This document shows positions 9,401 to 18,434 of a stretch of 64,000 nucleotides of DNA, in pieces. The notes beneath the pieces were generated by a model. The model worked only from the letters and a program-made list of their open reading frames with translations, searched no databases and was not told where the DNA came from. Source of the DNA: Pycnococcus provasolii (taxonomy: Eukaryota > Chlorophyta > Pseudoscourfieldiophyceae > Pseudoscourfieldiales > Pycnococcaceae); assembly GCA_938743325.2 (NCBI GenBank), contig OW568868.1:744001-808000 (forward strand). The letters run 5' to 3'. The translations under genes were made by a program, and so were the position numbers. Numbering within the stretch: position 1 is the first letter of the stretch; every line of letters begins with the position of its first letter.

Positions 9401-11686
9401 ATGTGCGGCATTTTCGCATACTACAACTGGAACGTGCCGCGCGAACGACGCGCGATCCTGCAGCTTCTCGTCAAAGGACTCAGGAGGCTCGAGTACCGTG
9501 GGTACGATAGCGCGGGACTGAGCGTGGATGGCGACGAAAACGTGCCTGCAGCGACGCTCAACGCCGTGAGCAACAACACAAGCCCAAGCAAGCTCCAGTC
9601 AGTACGCAAGTCTGTCGTCATCAAGGAACAGGGCAAGATCGACCACCTCGAGGCGAAAATCAACGAAACGTTCACCGAGAACCCGGACACGTTCGACGCG
9701 GAGGTTCTCGTGGGAACGCACTGCGGCATCGCGCACACGCGGTGGGCCACGCACGGGCCGCCTGCACCGCGCAACAGCCACCCTCAGACGAGCGACAGCA
9801 TCAACAACGAGTTTGTGGTTGTGCACAACGGCATCATCACCAACCACCGCGAGCTGCGCGCGTTTCTGACCAAGCAGGGATTTCAGTTCGAGAGCGACAC
9901 AGACACCGAGGTGGTGCCCAAGCTGGCCAAGTACCTGTTCAGCCGCATCCAGGGGAAACGCATGTTGTTTCGAGAGCTCGTGGTGGAGGTGATGCGCCAC
10001 CTCGACGGCGCTTTCGCGCTCATCTTCAAGTCCGTGCACTACCCTAACGAGCTTGTCGCGTGTAAGCGCGGCTCGCCGCTCATCCTAGGCGTCGGCGAGA
10101 CGTCGAGCAACGACGACGGCGAGAGGGACGAGAAGCGACCGCGGCTGGACAGCAGCCTTCGCAGTGCGGAGTACTACCTATCCAGCGACGCCGCGGCGGT
10201 GGTCGAGCACACGAAGCGCGTCATTGTGCTGGAGGAGGGGGACATCGTGCACCTTCGCGACGGAAAACACGGCGTGTACCACACGAAGCGTTCGTCAAAC
10301 TCGAACGACCACGCGACTCTGCTCAAAAGGCTCGAGTCGGGGGCGAACAGCCCTGCCAGCGAGAGCACGGCAGACGGAAACCATGCTTCCGCTATGCCCC
10401 TCGAGGTGGTGCGTGAGGCGCAGGTTCTTCGCATGGAGGTGGAGCAGATTATGAAGGGGGAGTACGACCACTTCATGCTGAAGGAAATTTTTGAGCAGCC
10501 TGACAGCCTGCTGAACTCCATGCGCGGGCGCATCGAGCTGTCCGCGTCGAGCGTGTTCAGCCACGTACCCACGGAAGAGATTGCGGACGGCACTGGCGGA
10601 CCAGGCAAGAAGACGACACCTAAGCAGGTGCGCTTCAACGTGCCGTCGTTCCCCCGAGGCCTTGACAAACCGCGAATCGTGCTCGGCGGATTGTCGGAGC
10701 ACCTGAACACCATGAACCGGTCTCGTCGGCTGATGTTCGTGGGATGCGGAACGAGCTTCCACGCCGCGGTGGCGGCGCGTGGGTTCATCGAGGAAATGGC
10801 GGAGATTCCCGTGGACCTGCAGCTTGCCAGCGACCTCATGGATCGGCAGTGCCCCATTTTCCGCGAGGATACGTGCATATTCCTGAGCCAGAGCGGAGAG
10901 ACGGCAGACACACTTCAGGCGCTGCGGTACGCCAAGGCTCGTGGAGCGCTGTGCGTCGGCGTGACGAACACTGTCGGAAGCGCCATCGCGCGCGAGACGG
11001 ACTGTGGCGTTTATATTCACTGCGGCGCGGAGATCGGTGTGGCATCCACCAAGGCATACACCAGCCAGATCGTCGTCCTTACGATGATCGCGCTCGCGAT
11101 GGCGGCGAACAAGAACGACAAGGCGGCTCGCTCCGAGGAGGTGATCAACGCGCTCGTCTCGCTTCCGGAGATTGTGCGCAAAGCTCTGCAGCTCGATAAG
11201 CACATACAGTCGCTGGCCAAGGAACTGTACGAGGAGCAGAGCCTGCTTGTGTTTGGCCGAGGTTACAACTACTCAACCAGCCTCGAGGCTGCGCTGAAGG
11301 TGAAGGAGCTCGCGTACATGCACAGCGAGGGCATCAATGCGGGTGAGATGAAGCACGGACCGCTCGCGCTGATCGACTCCAACTTGCCTGTGATTGTGGT
11401 GTGCACGAAGACGGACGCCGTCTACCCGAAGATGGTGAGCGTGATTGAGCAGCTTCGTGCGCGCCAGGCGCGGCTCATCGTGCTGTGCACGGAGGATGAC
11501 GAGGAGCTGATTTCGCAAAAAGACAAGTTTGCTTCCCTCATCATCGTCCCATCGTCCGTCGACATTCTCCAGCCGGTCGTCAACATCGTTCCACTGCAGC
11601 TTTTGAGTTATCACCTCACCGTGTTGCGTGAGTTCGACGTCGACCAGCCGCGTAACTTGGCGAAGAGCGTGACAGTCACGGAGTAG
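9401..11686 (+). CDS. GFA1: Glutamine:fructose-6-phosphate aminotransferase (GFAT)
   Basis: 761 residues. Converts fructose 6-phosphate and glutamine to glucosamine 6-phosphate, the committed step to UDP-GlcNAc, in the cytosol. The glutaminase domain starts at the mature Cys (M-C-G-I-F) and includes R-R-L-E-Y-R-G-Y-D-S-A-G, H-T-R-W-A-T-H-G and V-V-H-N-G-I-I-T-N. Two SIS isomerase domains follow: G-C-G-T-S-F-H-A-A near residue 450 with S-Q-S-G-E-T-A-D-T, and G-R-G-Y-N-Y-S-T-S-L-E-A-A-L-K near 617 with G-E-M-K-H-G-P. The C-terminus ends P-R-N-L-A-K-S-V-T-V-T-E as in the family. It is about 80 residues longer than typical, owing to hydrophilic inserts near residues 225-245 and 300-330. Confidence 0.95.
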   Translation: MCGIFAYYNWNVPRERRAILQLLVKGLRRLEYRGYDSAGLSVDGDENVPAATLNAVSNNTSPSKLQSVRKSVVIKEQGKIDHLEAKINETFTENPDTFDAEVLVGTHCGIAHTRWATHGPPAPRNSHPQTSDSINNEFVVVHNGIITNHRELRAFLTKQGFQFESDTDTEVVPKLAKYLFSRIQGKRMLFRELVVEVMRHLDGAFALIFKSVHYPNELVACKRGSPLILGVGETSSNDDGERDEKRPRLDSSLRSAEYYLSSDAAAVVEHTKRVIVLEEGDIVHLRDGKHGVYHTKRSSNSNDHATLLKRLESGANSPASESTADGNHASAMPLEVVREAQVLRMEVEQIMKGEYDHFMLKEIFEQPDSLLNSMRGRIELSASSVFSHVPTEEIADGTGGPGKKTTPKQVRFNVPSFPRGLDKPRIVLGGLSEHLNTMNRSRRLMFVGCGTSFHAAVAARGFIEEMAEIPVDLQLASDLMDRQCPIFREDTCIFLSQSGETADTLQALRYAKARGALCVGVTNTVGSAIARETDCGVYIHCGAEIGVASTKAYTSQIVVLTMIALAMAANKNDKAARSEEVINALVSLPEIVRKALQLDKHIQSLAKELYEEQSLLVFGRGYNYSTSLEAALKVKELAYMHSEGINAGEMKHGPLALIDSNLPVIVVCTKTDAVYPKMVSVIEQLRARQARLIVLCTEDDEELISQKDKFASLIIVPSSVDILQPVVNIVPLQLLSYHLTVLREFDVDQPRNLAKSVTVTE

Positions 11687-11745
11687 TAACAAAAAATGAT
11701 GTGTTTATGATGTGTTAAAAAATTATAAGAGTCTCTAGTTTGGTT

Positions 11746-12261
11746 TTACATGTCAAGCGACTTGCCTTTTGTGTACGCCTGCCAGTATGCATCTTTGCAT
11801 GCGTCAAACATACCTTCATCAATCGCCTTTTTGTCGAGCTGCTCAATAACCGCCTCCGCCGTCTCCTCGTCGGGTGCAACGACCGCGATGGGCGTCCCTA
11901 CTGCAACGTCACGGTCGTCAGCTGCAGGCTTTAGAAGAGCTACCACGACGCCCTCGTCAACCGTCTCGATTTGCATCTCAAGCTCGTCGTCGACACGCTC
12001 CGTAACGTTGCTGACGCCCACGTCCACGATGAGGTGATACGGCTCAAGTTCATCCATCGGCTTAACGTGCCATTCCTTGATCCGCACGCTCGACACATCC
12101 GGTGCGAGCTGTGGCACGCGCAGCACTTGCACATCGGAGAGCAGGGAGTGAGCGGTGCTGGAGCTGAATGTTGTAGCTGCTGCAAGAGGGCGGAGTCGTG
12201 CGACGACGGACGAGGGGCTTGCACGAGGCTTGCACGCGGCGCGCACGAGGAACGCCAACAT
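11746..12261 (-). CDS. Lipoyl/biotinyl-domain-like protein lacking the acceptor lysine
   Basis: 171 residues. The first ~45 residues are basic, Ala/Ser-rich and acid-free, like a mitochondrial presequence. Residues ~47-130 align by eye with the lipoyl domain of 2-oxoacid dehydrogenase E2 proteins: V-L-R-V-P-Q-L-A-P at the start, I-K-E-W-H-V-K-P, then D-E-G-V-V-V-A-L-L-K-P and V-G-T-P-I-A-V-V. The usual E-T-D-K-A hairpin carrying the lipoyl lysine is replaced by a longer acidic segment (V-T-E-R-V-D-D-E-L-E) with no lysine. A short helical acidic tail follows. A structural or partner-binding role is likely; covalent lipoylation is not expected. Confidence 0.6.
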   Translation of the reverse strand: MLAFLVRAACKPRASPSSVVARLRPLAAATTFSSSTAHSLLSDVQVLRVPQLAPDVSSVRIKEWHVKPMDELEPYHLIVDVGVSNVTERVDDELEMQIETVDEGVVVALLKPAADDRDVAVGTPIAVVAPDEETAEAVIEQLDKKAIDEGMFDACKDAYWQAYTKGKSLDM

Positions 12262-12487
12262 GTCAGTACGACGACGTGGAAGATCGCCCGCCTTGCGATA
12301 TTTTGGTACGTAGAGGAGTTCGCACCTAAAATAATGTTGGCCAATACCAACCTAGGATGGTTGTGGAACTTGCACCCACGCTGAAAACCCCAAACCAAAT
12401 TCTATGTAATGATTTTTCGGGGTTGGGTCGAGGCTTGGAGTTTAAGTACATACAGCCAGAAACCAGTTACAAAAAGAAACTACACAG

Positions 12488-14703
12488 TCAGACGTCGGAT
12501 AGTCGCACGGAACGACGACGACGACGACGCGTTCCATCAGCCGCGTTCCGCTTCAGATACCCCATCGCGCAGTTGCGCAAAACAACGGAACACTCGTGTC
12601 GCGCGCAGCAACCACCGCAGCGAAGAGGCGATGCTTCCGCAGCTAATGGACTGTCTCCGAGCGAGACACGAAGCGCGCGTGCGCAGCACGCATGGAACGC
12701 CACACCGCACGTTGCGCACATTCGAAAAGCGAGCGGGTCCAAGCACGCAGGCTTGGAGGGGGGTGAGGGGGAGGATGGTATGGAGGCCACAGCTGCGCCG
12801 TGCTCCTTCGCCTTGCCTTTCGCGTCACGCGCAGCCTGATGCTTCGGGTTCACCTCCGTCGCGTGCGTGGGGATGTGAACGCCGAATGCACACAGCCCGC
12901 ATGGCGCCATCGGCGGCGCGGGAGGATTTGCAGAAGTCAGCATGTCGGCTTCGCCGTTCACGCGCCGCATCCAACGCTGCACGCCCGCACGCCGCGACTT
13001 TGTGGCGATGTCCATCGACAATCGCTCATGTGACGGCCTCTCTCCCAAGCGCCCTCCGAACGCGGCGTAGTATGTCGTCGCCTCCCAGCATGGCTTCGAT
13101 CGCAGGTTGCGAGACATCGGCTTATTCGTGTGATGTTCTTCTTCCTCGTCTTGTTCTTTGTCGTCGCCGTCTTCGTCGTCTTCAACTTCGCCGCCGCCGC
13201 CGCCGCCGCCGCTCTCATCGCTGACAAGGTCAATGATTTCCACCTCGCTGCCGTGATTCGACGTGGGCGGCGGTGCATGATCGCAGTTGACATCCACAAT
13301 CCTCACTTGCACATCCTGCTCCTCCTGCTTTTGCTCCTCCTCGCACTCGCCCTCGTCTTTAAGCAGAACCTCAATGAAGTCAGACGTGTTCTGCGCCGAC
13401 GGGACGCCCCTGGCGCCGCAGTGGTAGAGCCAGGCCTCTGGTGTGAAAAGGCGAATCGACGTTGAGGGTACGGTCGCTGGCGGCGATGCCGAATGCGGCG
13501 GCGTGAGTGATTCTTTGTCGTCCGACAGAACAATTGCCTTCGACGACGTTGCTCCCGCATCCGACCCACCGGCAGCCTGCGCCGAGACAATTGGTCGATC
13601 AACATCCTCGATCGCCAAGGCGTCGGCGGCGGCGTCGCACGTCGCACAGTAGCACGCGATGAGTCGGCGGTGCACGTAAAGCACGCCGACCATCGCCTCC
13701 GTATTGTCTGTTGCAAAGCTTGAATCCACGGGTGCGTATCGTATGGGAAGTGCACCTGGCCCAAATGCGTCGCGAGCCTTCGAAAGCTTCCACAACGGCG
13801 GCGGAACGGGCTTCGTCGACGTCGCAGGTTTGTTCGGTTTCCTCCGCGTCTTCGGCCTCGGCTTGGTCGGGCTTGGCGTTCCCGGCGAAATGTTTCCCAA
13901 GCTGTTTGACTTTCTCTTCTTTCCTAACGCCTTCCTGAGCACTTCGCACTTTGGGCAGAACCACGCCCCACGCGGGATTTTTGCAAGCGGCGGGTTGAGG
14001 CAGCACGTATGGTATCCAGCGTCGCAGCCGTCGCACAGAAGCAGCAGGTGCGCGTCGTCGCCGCTCCCGCAGATGCTGCAAACGACTTCGTCCTGGTTGT
14101 CGCGTTCATCCGCCACCTTTTCCGTCTCCACGGTGGCTAGCTCGGAGTCGAGCAGACCAGGCGGGTTTCTCATCTGCTCGGCGAGAAGTTCAAGCAGCTC
14201 TTCGCGCGAGCTCACCAAGCTTCCGACGGGTTTGATCGTGCCTGCGACTCTGAGTTTGTTGAGGTCACGTAGCTGCATGACTTCGCGGTCGCCGTCAGAG
14301 TACCTGATGTGGCTGTGTTTGTTTGTTTTTGTTTGTTTGTTTTGTGTGTGTGTGAGTGAGTACGGTGCATCTCGTGAAGGCTTGCGGATGAATCAATCTG
14401 GCAACAACACCAGGAAGTGTTGTGGTCAGAAAAAGGCACTCACAAGTCAACATGAGGCCAACATTGCGCGTTGTCATCCAACAGCTTATTCCCACCAACA
14501 TTGGCAGTAGAAGGTTCCCCCAGAACAGGAACACCACAAGGTTCATCCTGAGCACGCCGTTCGACGACGTGTGTGACTGTGCCGGTGAACCACATGCCCC
14601 ACGCGAACCGCTTACGAATAATCAAACCATGGTACAGTGAAGGTGCAAATGAAGGAGCAGCCATTCCACCATGAGGACACTCAAGTGCAGCCATTCCAAC
14701 CAA
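12488..14703 (-). CDS. PHD-finger chromatin protein, two exons
   Basis: Complement of exon 1 14444-14703 and exon 2 12488-14303, joined through a strong GTGAGT donor and a CATCAG acceptor (140-bp intron); 691 residues. The junction creates a continuous segment L-I-I-R-K-R-F ... W-F-T-G-T-V ... [11 protein letters not shown], typical of a small Tudor-like module in algal nuclear proteins. A canonical C4HC3 PHD finger follows at about residues 160-210 (C-S-I-C-G ... [12 protein letters not shown] ... W-F-C-P-K-C). The C-terminal half is acidic and low-complexity, then has Cys-rich clusters ([20 protein letters not shown]) like an extended second zinc module. Probable reader of histone tails; target unknown. 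The start among Met codons at 14703, 14694 and 14664 is uncertain. Confidence 0.75.
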
Positions 14704-14927
14704 CTACCACGAATTGAACGTTGAAATGACCCACCGGCAACCGGGCGCGGGGGAGGCCTCATGGGACCTTTCCCGGGACCCGAAAATACAAACCCTGAAA
14801 AATTGAAATCCACCCACCACGAAGCAGATCTCTCGACTGACTGATGAGCAGAGCAGGCAGAAATTCTCTCAAATTTGTAAATTTGCCTGCTCGTAATTTG
14901 GGCTAACCTTAGCTACGATAGGGCTAC

Positions 14928-15010
14928 TCGTAGGGTTAGGTTGTTAGGGTTAGGTTGTTAGGGTTAGGTTGTTAGGGTTAGGGTTACAGTTAGGGTTAGT
15001 CTAGGGTTTC
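14928..15010. repeat. Telomere-like degenerate repeat
   Basis: Three consecutive copies of a 13-bp unit (GTTAGGGTTAGGT phase) followed by looser TTAGGG words. It lies between the divergent PHD gene and the next gene to the right; the 14704-15298 gap holds nothing else that I recognise. Confidence 0.8.
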
Positions 15011-15298
15011 GTTTTGGTTTTTGGGGTTTTACCACCTACCTCCACCTGGCTGCCTGGTTTCAACGGTCTTTAACTTACCATGTTCCCGATTTCCGGCTTC
15101 GCTTGTTTTGGTGTTTTGGTGTTTTCGCTCGTTGTTGTGCTTACACCTGCTCCCTTCTTGCTTTTTTATTTCCTTCACGAGTTTCGTTTCGTTTTTACTT
15201 TTTCATCAATCTGTCTGTACTCTGTACAGTGTGCACGTGCATCGGTGCGTGCGTGCGTGCGTCGTGTGACTCGTGTTGTGCTTCTTCTTCTTCCGTCC

Positions 15299-16414
15299 AT
15301 GACCATCATCATCGATCACCCTCCTCCTCGGCGTGGTGAAAAAGAAGAAGATGTTGAAGAAGAAGAAGAAGAAGACGCGCCGGAATCATCATCGATCAAT
15401 AATAGGTCAAATTCGAAAGCGGAAGCAACGACGTCGAAAAGAAGTGGTGGTGGAGGTGGTGGTGACGCGATCGTCGACAATCAACAAGACTCGGACAATG
15501 TCGTCGGGAGGCGCAAGTCGAAATCCCATGAAGAAATTGCCAGGGGGGCTTCTTCTGCCGTTATGATTGGAAATTCCGCCGCTGCGGAAGACGTCGAAGA
15601 CGATCATCATCAAAAGAGATCATTTCGGTCGATGCAAAGACACGGCGATACGCGAAAGCAGGAGGAGGGTGTCAACAAGAACGATCAGCAGCAGCAGCAC
15701 GGCAACGGCAAGAACAGTGATTACAAAACTTGCAGACAACACCAAGAACAACGGAAAGCAGCAGAGGAAGAATGTACTACTACGCCAACTGCAACTGCAA
15801 CTAGGCATGTTGATAATGACGACGACAACGCCAAACGTCCGCCGGGATGTTTTTTCATCTTTAGAAACCTCTTCAGGGGTCACGGCAGCAAGAGTAGTTG
15901 TAGATGCTGCAACGGTGGAACGACGACGAGCGAAAGTCTCCACCGACAGCCACAACCACAACCATCATCCGCACGACGCACAAGCAGTCGACGACCATCG
16001 ATGGCAACGATCGCCGCCTCGGCAGGCATGAGCTTTGGTGGTATGCCAAGCCGTACAGCTATCGGCGGGGCGGCAGCAACTGTGACAAAGAATGATGATG
16101 ACAGGCAGCAGCAGCAACCGCCAGCCGCGCCACAATCGCCGCGCATCCTCCCGCTCGACGAGTTTACACTGCGCTGGTTGGATCATCATGCATCGAGGAA
16201 CTCAGCTTCGCAAGGCGGCAACAACATGATGGGCTCTGGCAGCACATCGGCAGTGGACAAAAAGGTTGATGGGAACCTGATTCGATACCTCGATGAGCAG
16301 CTTCACGGTGTGCTGAGCACGATCGAACAGCAGGAATCGCGACGACTTGGACGTTCCCATAGCAGCAGCAGGAGGAGGACCATGTTGTTCCGTCCTGGTA
16401 AAGCAGAACCGTGA
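15299..16414 (+). CDS. Low-complexity basic/acidic protein, function unknown
   Basis: 371 residues from ATG 15299; an ATG at 15080 would add 73 hydrophobic residues, but that segment is T-rich and resembles leader DNA. Composition is extreme: runs of Glu, Gly, Gln, Asn, Ser and Arg and many Asp. The only ordered-looking parts are F-F-I-F-R-N-L-F-R-G-H-G around residue 190 with a C-R-C-C cluster after it, and the C-terminal P-L-D-E-F-T-L-R-W-L-D and L-I-R-Y-L-D-E-Q-L-H-G-V-L segments, which look like amphipathic helices. The frame is open throughout despite base bias, supporting a real gene, but I cannot assign a family. Confidence 0.45.
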   Translation: MTIIIDHPPPRRGEKEEDVEEEEEEDAPESSSINNRSNSKAEATTSKRSGGGGGGDAIVDNQQDSDNVVGRRKSKSHEEIARGASSAVMIGNSAAAEDVEDDHHQKRSFRSMQRHGDTRKQEEGVNKNDQQQQHGNGKNSDYKTCRQHQEQRKAAEEECTTTPTATATRHVDNDDDNAKRPPGCFFIFRNLFRGHGSKSSCRCCNGGTTTSESLHRQPQPQPSSARRTSSRRPSMATIAASAGMSFGGMPSRTAIGGAAATVTKNDDDRQQQQPPAAPQSPRILPLDEFTLRWLDHHASRNSASQGGNNMMGSGSTSAVDKKVDGNLIRYLDEQLHGVLSTIEQQESRRLGRSHSSSRRRTMLFRPGKAEP

Positions 16415-16505
16415 CGATCGCCATGGAAATTGCTGGTGCTCGGAGCGGCAGAGAGATAGAGCGTGTAATGATGCGGTGAGAAACTAAAATAGGGGAGAAA
16501 GAATG

Positions 16506-18134
16506 TCATTTCCTAGTGTCCTTCACAATAGCCGCGGCGTGCTGGTAGCCGGCAGCGAGTCGTCTTACCGTGTAGCCGCCAGCTCCAAGCCGACCGGCTA
16601 CGGGTGTTGCCACCTCAGGCTTAACGGCGGCACCATTTCCTCCCTGCCCCACGCCGTTCGCTCCAAGGCTCATCACTCGACGATTTGCGTCGTCGTAAAT
16701 GAGCGCGAAGTACTCGCCTGCCGCAACCATCGTAACCAGCGCGGCATGTGAAGCTGGCGGTAGACGAGCAACGCAAGGCTCCGACGTCTCGTGAGTCTCC
16801 ACGGCATTTGAGTCACCTGCGCGCTCGCACAGCACCTTCGACGGCAGATGTCCCCAGAAGAGCGCCTCACCGCCACAAGCGGCCCATGATTGTCCGCGAC
16901 CAGCAGCGACGTCAACGCACCGTTCAAGGCCTAGAACTCTCTGCGGGGTGAAAACATCCGAACCTGGCGTTGCAGCAGCCACGGCGCGCCAATTAATACC
17001 CTGGTGCTCCTGGAACCGCTCGAGCTTGCTTCCGTACCCATCGTAGCCCGTGTGGCATGCAACTATAGCGCCATTTTGCGTGAGCGCGACCCAGTGGCTG
17101 TACCCGCTATCGATTTTCGCGTAACCGTCGCCGCTCTCCGTCGGTGGCAAAGGAAGCTTTCGCGGAATGTGCGCCTGCGACTCGTCGCTCACGGCGCCAG
17201 CGCATCCATCCTGCCCCCACACGTAGGCGACACCGGCGACGTCCCACGCGACGGCGGAGTACCGCGCCGCCGATATGCCGATGGCGCGAAAGTCTTCGGG
17301 CAGCTCCACTGGCGCGGGATTACCGCTTCGGCAGCCAAAGCCAACGACGCACCGTATGCCGTCTCCACCCGAGCGGCCGTGCACCGTGGTGATGGTCTCG
17401 CCGAATTTGAAGCCGTCGCGCGGCGTTGCACCCTCTGGCGTGTCGGAGACACCCGCTCGCCCGAGCTGGCCATGGTCGTTCAAGCCCCACGTGTACACCT
17501 TACCATGCGCATCCACGGCGGCGGAGTGGTACCTTCCGGCGGCGACGCCCACCGCGGGTGCACGTCCGAGCGCAACGGGTCCTGGCCCTTCGTTTCTGGG
17601 AAAGTCTTTACGCCACCAGTCAAAGCTATCGCCACGCCCGAGTTGGCCGCTGTCGTCGATCGGCTGGCTTCCCTGCCCCCCTCCGCCGGCGCTGTTGTTT
17701 CGGCCGAACGTGACAACCGTTCCATCAGAAAGAACGGCAAGTGTGTGTCCCGAGAGCGCGACGGCGCGCACGGCGGTGGTGCGCAGCGCAGGAAGAGGCT
17801 CGTCGATGTTGCCCGCCGGGTCGTCGCGAGCAAGCCTGCTTCCTCCGATGCCCCAGTCGAGCAGCTGGCCGCTCGCCAGCTGGTGTGCCGCCTCGTCGGC
17901 GCCTATGCGCGCGCGCGTATTCTCCGCGATTCGCTTGAACGCCTCATGCGAAGCCGTTCCCGGCCCCTGCCGCGCCGGCGCTTGGTGTGTATTTCTAAGG
18001 GAGCGCCACCTGAACGATCGCGGCGATGTGTACGTGTACGCGGCGGAGCTGCGTGCCGTGAACGTGGCCGCAATCACGAGCACCGCAAGCATCCGCGCGG
18101 CGACGCGCATATCGCTGTTCGCTGATCGTGGCAT
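16506..18134 (-). CDS. Secreted RCC1-repeat protein
   Basis: 542 residues from ATG 18134. A signal peptide is clear (M-R-V-A-A-R-M-L-A-V-L-V-I-A-A-T-F followed by a small-residue cleavage region). The rest has at least five RCC1-type beta-propeller blades, e.g. V-A-A-G-R-Y-H-S-A-A-V-D-A-H-G-K-V-Y-T-W-G with D-H-G-Q-L-G-R, and V-A-A-G-E-Y-F-A-L-I-Y-D near the end. RCC1 propellers are usually nuclear or cytosolic interaction or exchange-factor modules; secretory targeting is unusual. Partner unknown. It diverges from another signal-peptide gene (18435 on), sharing a 300-bp promoter region. Confidence 0.75.
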   Translation of the reverse strand: MPRSANSDMRVAARMLAVLVIAATFTARSSAAYTYTSPRSFRWRSLRNTHQAPARQGPGTASHEAFKRIAENTRARIGADEAAHQLASGQLLDWGIGGSRLARDDPAGNIDEPLPALRTTAVRAVALSGHTLAVLSDGTVVTFGRNNSAGGGGQGSQPIDDSGQLGRGDSFDWWRKDFPRNEGPGPVALGRAPAVGVAAGRYHSAAVDAHGKVYTWGLNDHGQLGRAGVSDTPEGATPRDGFKFGETITTVHGRSGGDGIRCVVGFGCRSGNPAPVELPEDFRAIGISAARYSAVAWDVAGVAYVWGQDGCAGAVSDESQAHIPRKLPLPPTESGDGYAKIDSGYSHWVALTQNGAIVACHTGYDGYGSKLERFQEHQGINWRAVAAATPGSDVFTPQRVLGLERCVDVAAGRGQSWAACGGEALFWGHLPSKVLCERAGDSNAVETHETSEPCVARLPPASHAALVTMVAAGEYFALIYDDANRRVMSLGANGVGQGGNGAAVKPEVATPVAGRLGAGGYTVRRLAAGYQHAAAIVKDTRK

Positions 18135-18434
18135 GGCAAGTTTCACTTGCCCGCGCGAGCGAGAAGAATGGACAGGTGAACAGCTGCGCGTTATGTAAGA
18201 ACTACTTGACCGAGAAGGTAAACCACTAAGGCGGTTCGCCATCAGCTGTTCACATAGTTGTATCACACAGTGGCACAGTTGCGCATCTTCGCGCTCATCA
18301 TCACCGTAAAACCTTCATTTCTGGGTGGTAAACTTTCGTTCCCTGCCCTCGGCGCATATGCCGCGGACAATCATCCGCTCGCTTGGAGCTTTCGAGCGTC
18401 TTGATCATAGTGGTACGTACGACTCGGCGGTGCC
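18135..18434. promoter_or_regulatory. Shared divergent promoter region
   Basis: 300 bp between two head-to-head genes that both encode signal-peptide proteins. No specific element recognised beyond general position. Confidence 0.4.
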
